From: Megascapheus bottae | Lineage: Eukaryota; Chordata; Mammalia; Rodentia; Geomyidae | Length of the DNA: 64,000 nt | Direction: 5' to 3' | NCBI GenBank assembly: GCA_024803745.1 | Contig: JANJXV010000190.1 | Span: 1,067,501 to 1,131,500, forward strand | Shown here: positions 22,957 through 31,366 of the stretch, piece after piece | Numbering within the stretch: position 1 is the stretch's first letter | Layout of the letters: the number at the start of each line of letters is the position of its first letter | Notes under the pieces: generated by a model | Told to the model about the DNA's origin: nothing | The model's database searches: none | What the model saw: only the letters and a program-made list of their open reading frames with translations | Program-made: the position numbers and the translations under genes

Positions 22957-24540
22957 CACATCACAGTCCCGTGATCTGCTTGCCTGGAGGAGAGGAGGGT
23001 GGCTGGGTTCTGGCAAGCTGCTGTGATGTGATCTTGTTGAAAGCCTGACGTCTTGGGGGTAGGGGAACCCCCACACCTGCCTTACTTTACAGTGGGGATT
23101 CTCCAAATCCCCCACCCCGTGGCACTGGTTTCTGTAAGAAAAAGTCCTTTTCTTCGGACATGAGTGTGCGAGGTTGACTTCTGGGGGTGGGGGGGATCCT
23201 GAAGAAGCTCACGCTGACTGGAGCCACGGCCGGAGTCTGTGGTGAGCTGGGGCACAGGGCACTCCAGACGCCCAGCACACAGGTCACTGGATTGCATACG
23301 TGTTAGCTGCAGCAGGAGCCCAGTGACATCACGCCAGGTGGCGTGCAGAGAGGCGGGAGAGGATTCCCAGACCTCAGCCGGGGAGGGCACCGCTCAGCGT
23401 GGACGGACCCTGAAGCCGGGGCGAGGTGTAGCTCAGCCCTGCCCCTCAGCTTCCCCTCAGTCTCTTCGTGCTCACAGGGTGGCATCTGGGAGCATGTCCA
23501 CACACGACTCTGCTGGCCCTTCCCAGCACGCTGCCCTTTGCCCTTTGTCATATGGACTTTCCTAGGAGCCAGGCTGGGCAGTGCGGCCGTGAGGGACAGA
23601 TGCAGTGACCCACCCGGTCCCAGAGCCAGAAACTCAGGGGATGAAGGTTAGATGAGGGGCCTTGTCCCTTCCTCCACCCCCTCTGCTGCCCTCCCTGCCT
23701 GACACCCATGACCTTGGGCAAGAAACTCAACACCTCTGTGCTCCAAATCCCCCCGCCCTGTCCTGAGAGCCAGAGTCCCACTCCCACCTGGCAGAAGAAG
23801 GGGTAAGCAGGCCAGCGCCAGCTGCCCATGGCCTGTTCCTCTACTGGACCACGATCTGCTAAACCAGTGCTCTGGGTCTGCTGTCAGCCGGCCTGGCTCT
23901 ACCCAGACTCTGGCCTTTCCTGGCTGTGCAGGGCTGGAGATCGAATGGCGAATCGGTGCCCCGGGCTGGTCCAGTGTGCAGGGGTCTGATGAGAAAAGTC
24001 CCGTGTGGGAACTCTGGGAAAGCCAGTCGGCTTGAGCTGTGTGGTTGCCACTGTGGCAGCTTTGTTGTTAGTGCCCAACATGCCCCAGGCACCCTGGCTT
24101 GGCCACCCGGCTCCTTCCTGCAGAGTGGTCTGCTCTGGCCACCTGTGTCCCTTCAGTGCCCCGCCCGGTCTCCTGTCCCCCACAGTGGACATTTCCAGCA
24201 CACAGGTACAGGAGTGTGCTCTCTCCTCCACCAGCTGCCACCTCTCAGAGTCACAGAGCGGCTGAGCCATGCTGCACAGGACAGAGGAGGCCAGGCAGGA
24301 GTGAGCGGTGCCTGGGCTGTGATCATGACGCCCGCCGTGTCTGGGCTACTTTCTGCCACCCCTGGCTTTCTATGAGCCCTGGAGCGAAGACACGGAGACT
24401 CCTCTGCCAGGAAACCTCCCTTTGAAAGGCTTGCATGAATCAAGAGTCTAAGAGCTAGCCGCGTGTGTATGAGTGAGTGTGTATGTGCTTCAGTTTTCTA
24501 ACTTCCAGTCTATAAGATTTCTTAAAATTAGTTGCCTATG
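22957..24540. other. Intergenic, no gene recognised
   Basis: GC-moderate sequence with many short frames and no recognised domain or splice structure. Confidence 0.5.
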
Positions 24541-24743
24541 GGCCAGGAGTTTGGCCTAGTGGTTAAAGTGCTTGCCTAGCATGCACGAAGACCCGGGTTC
24601 AATTCCTTGGTACCACATCTATAGAAAAAGCTGGAAGTGGTGCTGAGGCTCAAGTAGTAGAGCTGTAGCCTTGAGAAAGTCCAAGGACAGTGCTCAGGCC
24701 CTGAGCTCAAGCCCAGGACTGGCAAAAACAACAACAAAAAAAG
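24541..24743 (+). mobile_element. ID-like composite SINE with target-site duplication
   Basis: The tRNA-like left part has TGGCCTAGTGGTTAAAGTGC (A box) and GGGTTCAATTCC (B box). The right module is GAAGTGGTGCTGAGGCTCAA..CTCAAGCCCAGGACTGGC, then an ACAACAAAAA tail. A perfect 13-bp duplication, TTAGTTGCCTATG, flanks it at 24528-24540 and 24744-24756. Confidence 0.95.
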
Positions 24744-24756
24744 TTAGTTGCCTATG

Positions 24757-26135
24757 TGTTCTAGGGTCAGATTTCAGCTCAGCCGAGGTGGGAAAGAGAC
24801 AGAGACACTCTAAGCTCCTTTGCTTGAAGCAGCTTTCTCAGTGTGTTCAGCTCCGCTGGCATTGCTGGACCGGCTTGTTAAGGTCTCCTGACATTGACAC
24901 AAGGTGAGTATCACTGGGCAGACTCAGGGCGAGGCAACAGCAGAGGTCTGATCCGTGTCTGTCTCTGTGCTTGAACTTGTCTTTCCTTGGGACCATCTGA
25001 AAGTCTGGCTCACCAGTGGGGCTGCCGGGCTGCCCTGAAGCAACCCGGATTCTGGTCTCTCTGCAGTCCCAGACACTCTGCTCTGTGTTGCCACATGTTT
25101 TTTTTTCCCTTTTCTTTTCTTTTTAAACACATTACTTTTGTTGCCCCTGAGTTACCAAAAGGTTACATGATATACACACAAACAATTGTAATAACATATG
25201 TTTACATGGCCATCTTGGGAGTCAATCTACAGATAGGTTTTCATTTATGGCCACTTAAAAAAGAACAAGATCTTTCCATCCTGTTTTCATGGGAAGGTGT
25301 CCTGGACTCCCGTCCACCGACCGACATCCTCGCCCATACGCTGGCCCCTTCCGTCCCTGGATGCACCCAGGCCTTGTCTCCTTGCCTGCACGTGGGGTTG
25401 CCAGGGAGCTCACATCCCTACTGGTTCCTCCTGGACGCTCCCTTCAGAAGGCCCACTGACCTGGCCTCTGCCGGCTTTGAGTAAGGGCCGAGGGTATGAG
25501 TGTGAGACTGAGGGCAGCCTGGCTGCTCTGCCAATCCCAGCAAAGTGGGGCCATCACCCAGAAGATCCTGTGCCCATCCAGGCCTTGTGGCTGCCCAGTT
25601 CTACCAGGGATCACTGGACAGGGCAAGGAGTTGTGATGTGGCGGTGGCCTGCCACTGAGTCTCCTTGCTAGGACTCAGGGGTATCATTCACTGTCCACAT
25701 CTTGTCTATCCTGTGGTTTGTGCCATGGCCTGGGGCTGTGGGTCAGCAGCTGTTCCAAGCTGTGCACGGTCCTTTCCAGGTAGCGCCTGTCACCTGCATG
25801 AAGCTGGCTGGATGCTCTTAATGACTCTCGTGGGTGTGGGCATGCAGCGAAGGCTTCTGGGGACACATGGGCGTTTGCACGAAGTCCTGGCATCTGGCAA
25901 CCAAGCACCCCCAGAAAATACCTCCAGCCTTCCTATGCCTGCACGAGACCAGAGGCCTCTGTAAGGTGGGAAGGACTGAAACTCACCTCTCTGCAGTTTT
26001 AGAGAGAGCTGACTAGGAATCTCCAGCCTGGGCCTGAAGAGCTGAAGCAGAAAATTTGCTGTCTTCTCCCCACAGAGAGAGGGGGGGGGGGAATCTCACA
26101 ACGGACAGCCACTAGCAGCAAACTAAAAGACATCT
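24757..26135. other. Intergenic, 3' of FZD10
   Basis: No gene recognised. 25100-25270 is AT-rich with a pyrimidine run, possibly the end of an unassigned retroelement. A G homopolymer (about 12 Gs) lies at 26080-26091. Confidence 0.5.
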
Positions 26136-26145
26136 TTTATTTATT
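26136..26145 (-). terminator. FZD10: Overlapping poly(A) signals for FZD10
   Basis: Reading the minus strand, this is AATAAATAAA, two overlapping canonical AATAAA hexamers about 740 nt beyond the stop codon. Cleavage would be expected 10-30 nt further on, near 26105-26125. I noticed no other AATAAA on this strand between it and the stop codon. Confidence 0.6.
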
Positions 26146-26883
26146 TTTAATAAAATAGTAGAGCATGAAAAATAATCTATATTACAGATATACAGAGGCA
26201 GGAGACCCGCCCGGCTGGCAGAGGGGCCCCACTAGACGAAGTTTGATCGCAGTCCCCGCTCCCGACCTCCTCAGGAGCTCATCTGCTTAACAATGGAAAG
26301 TCAATAAGCCCTGGGGTGCTTTTGAATGCCCGTCTCCCCCTCCCCTGCCACAAATCAGCCCGAAGTGTAAAACTGAAGCTTCATTCCCCTTAGAAGCCAC
26401 AAAACGTAACTGAAGGGGCTTCAAGGCCAGGAGAGGCCTTTTGTTAGGAGATTTCTTTTGTTGTCTTTATGGACAGCAGAATGCTGGTCTCTCCCTGTTT
26501 CCCTGGGGCGGGAGGGTATTGCACATCGCTTGGATTTACAGACGCTGGGGAGGGGGGGTGGGGAGGGGGAGGGAGTCCTGGGGGCTGGCGGCGGGGGTCG
26601 TGGGGCGGCCCCCGCCCCCAGACTAAACCCAGGCCGGTTCCTCCCCCGTCCACACCCGCAGCAGGCCTTCCTGGCAGGCAGCCTGGCGTGCAGACTCTTC
26701 AGCCCCCAGGGGGATTCCGTGCGCGGAGACCTGGCCTCCGCCGGGTCCACCGGGCAGCGCCGCGTCCGGGGCCGCAGGCCGTGGCTGTGACGGCGGGGAC
26801 CCCGGCACCCGCCCCGGGTTGCCGCGTCCCGACCCCCGGCCGCACCCCGGCCGGCCCCCCGTGGCGCCGGCGTCCGGCCCGGG
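26136..26883 (-). other. FZD10: FZD10 3'UTR (predicted)
   Basis: This sequence follows the FZD10 stop codon on the minus strand up to overlapping poly(A) signals. It contains a purine-rich G tract (26546-26576 on the plus strand) and then an AT-richer stretch (26270-26470) without recognisable SINE sequence. A length near 0.75 kb is in the range expected for FZD10 transcripts. The end is inferred from the poly(A) signals, not from transcript data. Confidence 0.65.
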
Positions 26884-28596
26884 TCACACGCGGGCGGGGG
26901 CCGGGCCGGGGCGCGCCAGCGGGCCGGGCTGCGGGGCCTTCTTGTGAAGCCCGCCGGTGGGGACGCTGGCCGGCTTGCGGCGGGCCCTGCGCCCCAGCCG
27001 CCGGCCGCACACGCCCTGCCAGGACTGCAGCGTCTTGGAGGTCCAGACCCACACCCCGCTGGTGACGCCCACGGCCAGCAGCATGCACAGCTTCACCAGG
27101 AAGACCTCCACGGCGGGGATGGAGGCGGCCAGCACGCAGTCCAGCGCCTTGGTCTGGTTGTCCAGCCGGCACTGGTGCTGCGCGGCCAGCGCCTTCCAGC
27201 GGTCGGCGTGCAGGCGCTCGTAGCAGTAGCAGGCGATGACGCAGGCGGCGGGCACCGTGTAGAGCAGCGAGAAGACGCCGATGCGCAGCATCAGCCTCTC
27301 CAGCTTGGCGGTGTCCTCGCCGCCCGTCCGCATCACCCGGCGGATGTGGAACAGGGCCACGAAGCCCGACAGCAGGAAGGAGGTGCCCACCGCCAGGTAG
27401 CAGGCCAGCGGCACCAGCACGAAGCCCGTGAGCGCGTGCGCGTCCATGCTGCCCACGTAGCACACGCCCGTGAGCTCGTCGCCCGCCACGCGGCGCATCA
27501 CCAGGATGAGGATGGTCTTGACGGCCGGCACGGCCCAGGCCACCAGGTGGAAGTAGCTGCTGTGCGCCTCGATGGCCTCGTGGCCCCACTTGCGGCCGGC
27601 GGCCAGGAACCAGGCGAGCGTGAGCACCACCCACCAGAGCGAGCTGGCCATGCCGAAGAAGTAGAGCACGAGGAAGACGAGCGTGCAGCCCGTGCTCTCC
27701 AGCCCCTCCTGGATCACGTACAGCTGGCCGCGGTCGCGGTCGCAGGCGATGCTCTCGGCGCCCGCGAACAGGCGGATGATGTAGCCCACCGAGTAGACGC
27801 AGTAGCACACGGAGAGGAAGACGATGGGGCGCTCGGGGTAGCGGAAGCGGGCGGGCTCGATCAGGAAGGTGAGCACGGTGAAGGCGCTGGAGAAGAAGCA
27901 GAGCACGGACCACACGGCCAGCCAGACCACGGCGAAGCGCTTGTCCTCGCGGCTCCAGTACACGTCCACGCCGGGCGCGCACAGCGGCGCGCACGACGCG
28001 CTCTTCTCCACGCGGTGGAACTTGCCCGGGTTGTCGCAGCCCGCGCGGCCCGGCGGCCCCTCCCGCGGCGGCGGCGGCGGCGGCGGCCGGGGGGGCGGCG
28101 GGAGGAGGCCGGCGCCGCGGCCCGGCTCGTCGGAGCCGTTGCTGGGCGCCTCCATGCACAGGTAGTTGGGGTCGTTCTTGTTGGGCAGGCGGCTGCAGTC
28201 CAGCGAGTCGGGCCAGCTGAAGTGGAACTGCTCCATGACGGGCGAGCACCTGCGCCGGGCCTGCTCGCACATGACGCGGCAGGCGGGGATGGGCGCCGAG
28301 ACCTGCTCCGTGCACATGGGCGCGTACAGCGAGCACAGGAAGAAGCGCAGGTGCCCGTGGCAGCCGTACTCCACGAGCGGCGCGAACTCGTGCAGCTGGA
28401 TGGCCGCCTCGCGCTGGTTCTCGTGGCCCATCAGGTTGGGCATCCGCGTGGAGTTGTAGCCGATGTCCTTGCACATGGGGATCTCCACGGGCTGGCAGCG
28501 GCCGTCCCCGGGGCGCTCCGCGTCCAGGGCGCCGAGGGCGGCGCACGACCCCGCCAGCAGCAGCGGCAGCCACAGGCGGGGCCCGGGGCGCCGCAT
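26884..28596 (-). CDS. FZD10: Frizzled-10 Wnt receptor, complete single-exon CDS
   Basis: Seven-pass Wnt receptor of the plasma membrane (class F GPCR) signalling through Dishevelled. Seen in the 570-residue product: a hydrophobic signal peptide (about 1-22); a cysteine-rich Wnt-binding domain with the ten family cysteines at C34, C42, C79, C88, C95, C106, C110, C117, C134 and C147; N-glycosylation sequons at N48, N153 and N480; a proline-rich linker (165-182); extracellular cysteines C187, C202, C206, C285, C304 and C379; seven hydrophobic segments (about 222-246, 257-278, 305-333, 347-367, 389-416, 433-458, 486-518); and the KTxxxW motif at K521-W526. R438 and W518 probably form the TM6/TM7 switch pair (family inference). 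The CRD and membrane core match FZD10 rather than FZD9 or FZD4, including the RMPNLMGHENQREAAIQLHE stretch. The start codon has G at -3 and directly precedes the signal peptide. Length is close to human FZD10 (581 residues as I recall it). Oddities: polyproline expansion in the linker and a short GC-driven C-terminus ending ARV rather than the TCV I recall in human. No frameshift or internal stop. Confidence 0.98.
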   Translation of the reverse strand: MRRPGPRLWLPLLLAGSCAALGALDAERPGDGRCQPVEIPMCKDIGYNSTRMPNLMGHENQREAAIQLHEFAPLVEYGCHGHLRFFLCSLYAPMCTEQVSAPIPACRVMCEQARRRCSPVMEQFHFSWPDSLDCSRLPNKNDPNYLCMEAPSNGSDEPGRGAGLLPPPPRPPPPPPPREGPPGRAGCDNPGKFHRVEKSASCAPLCAPGVDVYWSREDKRFAVVWLAVWSVLCFFSSAFTVLTFLIEPARFRYPERPIVFLSVCYCVYSVGYIIRLFAGAESIACDRDRGQLYVIQEGLESTGCTLVFLVLYFFGMASSLWWVVLTLAWFLAAGRKWGHEAIEAHSSYFHLVAWAVPAVKTILILVMRRVAGDELTGVCYVGSMDAHALTGFVLVPLACYLAVGTSFLLSGFVALFHIRRVMRTGGEDTAKLERLMLRIGVFSLLYTVPAACVIACYCYERLHADRWKALAAQHQCRLDNQTKALDCVLAASIPAVEVFLVKLCMLLAVGVTSGVWVWTSKTLQSWQGVCGRRLGRRARRKPASVPTGGLHKKAPQPGPLARPGPAPARV

Positions 28597-29340
28597 GCCG
28601 CCGTGCGAGCCGCGCCGCGCGCTCAGCGCCGCCGGCCCCGGGCCCTGGCCGCCGCCGCCGCCGCCGCCGCCCCGGGCCCCGCGCCCATGCCGGGCCCCGC
28701 CCTCCGCGCCCGCGCCCCGGCCCCGCGCTCCGCGCCGCCCCGGCGGGGGAGGGGAGCAAAGTTTGCAAACAATGCCGGGCAGCGAGCGCGGCCGCCGCGG
28801 CCCCTCGCGGCCGGGACCAACTTGGGCCTCCTCGGCCCGCGCGTCCCGAGAGCCGCGGCGGGCGGCGGGCGGCGCTGCGAGGCCGCGGCTCCTCCGCCCC
28901 GGCTCCTCCGCCCCGGCCCCTCGCGGCCCCGCCGGCAGCTGTGGGAGGCGAGCGTCCCGGGAGGAGAAGTCTCGGGACTGGCGCGGGGGGCGAGGCCGAG
29001 CGGTGACAGGCCCCGCCCCGCTCCGCCCCGGTCCCGCTCCGCCCCGGCCCCGCTCCGCCCCGCCCCGGCCCCGCCCCGGCCCCGCTCCGCCCCGGCTCCG
29101 CCCGCCCCGCCCCGCCCGCCCCGCCGGCGCCTCCCGCCGCCCCCTCCGCGCGCCCCTCTCCCGGGGCCGGGGCTGGGAACCTCCCGGACCTCCGGGGGCC
29201 GGGGTGCGGGCAGGGGGCGGGCGGGCCGCCCCTCCCCACTTTTACGGCGGGTCCGCGCCGGGGTCGCCTTCAAAGAGCGGAGGGATTTGCGTTTTATGGC
29301 TTGGGCCATAAAGTGGCCTCGGCGCTTGTAAACCGGCGGC
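28597..29340 (-). promoter_or_regulatory. FZD10: FZD10 5' leader and core promoter region (predicted)
   Basis: Very CpG-dense sequence directly upstream of the FZD10 ATG, with many GC-box-like CCCCGCCCC runs between 29000 and 29160. Non-GC islands stand out: a FOX/SOX-like palindromic block at 28756-28774, a TTCAAAG (TCF/LEF WWCAAAG form) at 29269-29275, and an inverted TTTATGGC pair at 29293-29312 whose minus-strand reading contains CATAAAA, a TATA-like element. The transcription start cannot be placed from sequence alone; a leader of several hundred nt is expected from the human gene. Confidence 0.6.
28623..28688 (-). CDS. Upstream ORF in the FZD10 leader (21 codons, poly-alanine)
   Basis: The only ATG on the minus strand between the FZD10 start and the palindrome near 29300 opens a 21-codon frame. 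It has G at -3 and G at +4, a stronger Kozak context than the FZD10 start (G at -3, C at +4). It encodes Met-Gly-Ala-Gly-Pro-Gly, then eight alanines, then an arginine-rich end. It stops 26 nt before the FZD10 ATG, in a different frame. If the transcription start lies upstream, it should reduce or gate FZD10 translation by forcing reinitiation. The alanine run comes from a GCG-type triplet repeat, so its length may be polymorphic. A peptide function is not claimed. Confidence 0.5.
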   Translation of the reverse strand: MGAGPGAAAAAAAARARGRRR

Positions 29341-30190
29341 GTCTTCGCGAGGCCGGGGGCTCCGGCCGGGGCGGGGGCGCGGGGGGCCGAGGCGGGGGGC
29401 GGGAGGGCTCCGGGCGCGGGGCGGGGGCGCAGGCGGGGGGCCGGGGCTCGGGGCGGGGCGGGGGTCCGGGGCAAGGATCCGGGGCTCGGGGCGGGGGTCC
29501 GGGGCGGGGTCGGGGGTCCGGGGCGCGGGCGGGGGTCCGGGGCTCCGGACGGGGGAGGGGCGCGGGGCGGGGGTCCGGGGCGGGGTCGGGGGTCCGGGCG
29601 CGGGGCGGGGGCGCAGGCGGGGGGCCGGGGCTCGGGGCGGGGCGGGGGTCCGGGGCGCGGGGCGGGGTCCGGGCGCGGGGCGTGGCGCGGGCCGGGGTCG
29701 GGGGTCCGGGGCGCGGGGCGGGGTCGGGGGTCCGGGGCGCGGGGCGGGGTCCGGGCGCGGGCCGGGGCGCGGGCCGGGGTCAGGGGGCGCGGGCCGGGGT
29801 CGGGGGTCCGGGCGCGGGGCGGGGCGCGGGCCGGGGTCGGGGGTCCGGGGCGCGGGACGGGGTCCGGGCGCGGGGCGTGGCGCGGGCCGGGGTCGGGGGT
29901 CCGTGGCGCGGGGCGGGGTCCGGGCGCGGGGCGGGGCGCGGGCCGGGGTCAGGGGGCGCGGGCCGGGGTCGGGGGTCCGGGGCGCGGGACGGGGTCCGGG
30001 CGCGGGGCGTGGCGCGGGCCGGGGTCGGGGGGCGCGGGCCGGGGTCGGGGGTCCGGGCGCGGGGCGGGGCGCGGGCCGGGGTCAGGGGGCGCGGGCCGGG
30101 GTCGGGGGTCCGGGGCGCGGGCCGGGGTCGGGGGGCGCGGGCCGGGGTCGGGGGTCCGGGCGCGGGGCGGGGGCGCGGGCCGGCTCCGGG
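29341..30190. repeat. G-rich minisatellite upstream of FZD10
   Basis: About 850 bp built from variants of GGGTCCGGGGCGCGGGGCGG and GCGCGGGCCGGGGTCGGGG. From about 29680 to 30170 it settles into repeated blocks of roughly 25-30 bp. The G-rich strand is the plus strand, so almost every unit contains several runs of three or more Gs and could form G-quadruplexes. Long arginine/glycine or proline/arginine frames on both strands are products of the repeat. Confidence 0.9.
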
Positions 30191-30200
30191 GAGGAGCTGG

Positions 30201-30216
30201 CTTTGAAATTTCAAAG
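30201..30216. promoter_or_regulatory. Perfect 16-bp palindrome with two TCF/LEF-like cores
   Basis: CTTTGAAATTTCAAAG reads the same on both strands and contains TTCAAAG (WWCAAAG type) in both orientations. It is an isolated AT-containing block just outside the G-rich minisatellite, about 1.6 kb upstream of the FZD10 ATG. Its role as a Wnt-responsive element is inferred from motif only. Confidence 0.4.
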
Positions 30217-30511
30217 GGCAGAGCGAGGGGCGGGGCCCTGGGCATCCGGGTTTTGGGGCCGCGGTCCGAGGCCCCGGGTAGGGGGGCGGGGAGACCCCTC
30301 CCCCGGACCTCCGCGCCCCCGCTCCGCGCCCCGGCTCCCCAGGACGCGGCCGCCCTCCGGTCCGCCGGGCGTCCAGCCGCGGGCGCGCGGGGGCCTCGTC
30401 CGGGCCCCGGGCCGGAGCCCCTGGAGGCGGCGGCGTCCGGGGAGCCGAGCTGGCCGGAGCCCCGCGGGCCCCGCGCGGCGGAACCCGGCCCTCCCTGCTT
30501 TCATTGAGCTA
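30217..30511. other. Non-repetitive GC-rich flank, no gene
   Basis: CpG-rich single-copy-looking sequence between two repeats. Open frames here have no recognisable domain. It could be the start region of a divergent non-coding transcript like the one known beside human FZD10, but nothing in the sequence proves that. Confidence 0.4.
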
Positions 30512-30612
30512 CGGCCGTTCATTCACTCGTTCACCCGTTCATTCACTCGTTCACCCATTCACTCGTTCACTCGTTCACCCATTCACTCGTTCACCCGTTC
30601 ATTCGTTCCCGG
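30512..30612. repeat. ATTCACTCGTTCACCC short tandem repeat
   Basis: About 100 bp of CATTCACTCGTTCACCC-like units of alternating 8-bp half-units (TTCACTCG, TTCACCCG/A, TTCATTCA), at the upstream side of the CpG island. Confidence 0.85.
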
Positions 30613-30796
30613 GGCAGCGGGGCTCGGAGGCCCGGCCGGGCCGGGCCGGGGCGGGCGCCGCGTCCGTGGGTTCCCGGCCTCCGCCCTCCAGCTTCCCCCA
30701 GACCCGGGGCCAGGCTGCAGGGCCGGGCCGGTGCCTCCCGAGAGAGCCGCCCCGTCTGGGCCCGTTCTCCACCCACCGTGGCCGCTTCACCGGGCC

Positions 30797-31366
30797 CGGA
30801 CTGGGGAGGACGGCAGGCTGGGGAGGACGGCGGGCTGGGGAGGACGGATGGCTGGGGAGGACGGATGGCTGGGGAGGACGGCGGGCTGGGGAGGACGGAT
30901 GGCTGGGGAGGACGGCGGGCTGGGGAGGACGGATGGCTGGGGAGGACGGCGGGCTGGGGAGGACGGATGGCTGGGGAGGACGGCGGGCTGGGGAGGACGG
31001 ATGGCTGGGGAGGACGGATGGCTGGGGAGGACGGCGGGCTGGGGAGGACGGATGGCTGGGGAGGACGGCGGGCTGGGGAGGCCGGATGGCTGGGGAGGAC
31101 GGCGGGCTGGGGAGGCCGGATGGCTGGGGAGGACGGATGGCTGGGGAGGACGGATGGCTGGGGAGGACGGCGGGCTGGGGAGGACGGATGGCTGGGGAGG
31201 ACGGCGGGCTGGGGAGGACGGATGGCTGGGGAGGACGGCGGGCTGGGGAGGACGGCGGGCTGGGGAAGACGGATGGCTGGGGAGGACGGCGGGCTGGGGA
31301 GGACGGGGGGCTGGGGAGGACGGCGGGCTGGGGAGGACGGGGGGCTGGGGAGGACGGATGGCTGGC
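30797..31366. repeat. 17-bp minisatellite, about 33 copies
   Basis: Tandem GCTGGGGAGGACGGATG and GCTGGGGAGGACGGCGG units, with a few GGCCGG, GGAAGACGG and GGGGG variants. The 17-bp period is not a multiple of three, so each frame cycles through the same repeated polypeptide and stays open on both strands; these frames are not genes. The array ends abruptly at 31366, followed by unique sequence. Confidence 0.95.

Noticed and set aside
24541..24620. tRNA gene
   Set aside because: It has A and B boxes but belongs to a SINE with a tail and target-site duplication; no intact cloverleaf is apparent.
24671..24907. Recurring short frame starting MRKSKDSAQALSSSPGL (also at 63638 and 7257-7487 minus)
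   Set aside because: It is a frame inside the ID-headed SINE, so its recurrence reflects repeat copies, not a gene family.
1..26100. Exons of neighbouring genes expected near human FZD10 (for example PIWIL1 or RIMBP2)
   Set aside because: No frame carries recognisable PIWI, PAZ, SH3 or fibronectin motifs; the neighbours probably lie outside the window.
26699..29239. 846-codon minus-strand frame and 795-codon plus-strand frame over FZD10
   Set aside because: Both overlap the FZD10 CDS in other frames. They stay open only because of extreme GC content and give low-complexity Ala/Arg/Pro/Gly protein with no domain.
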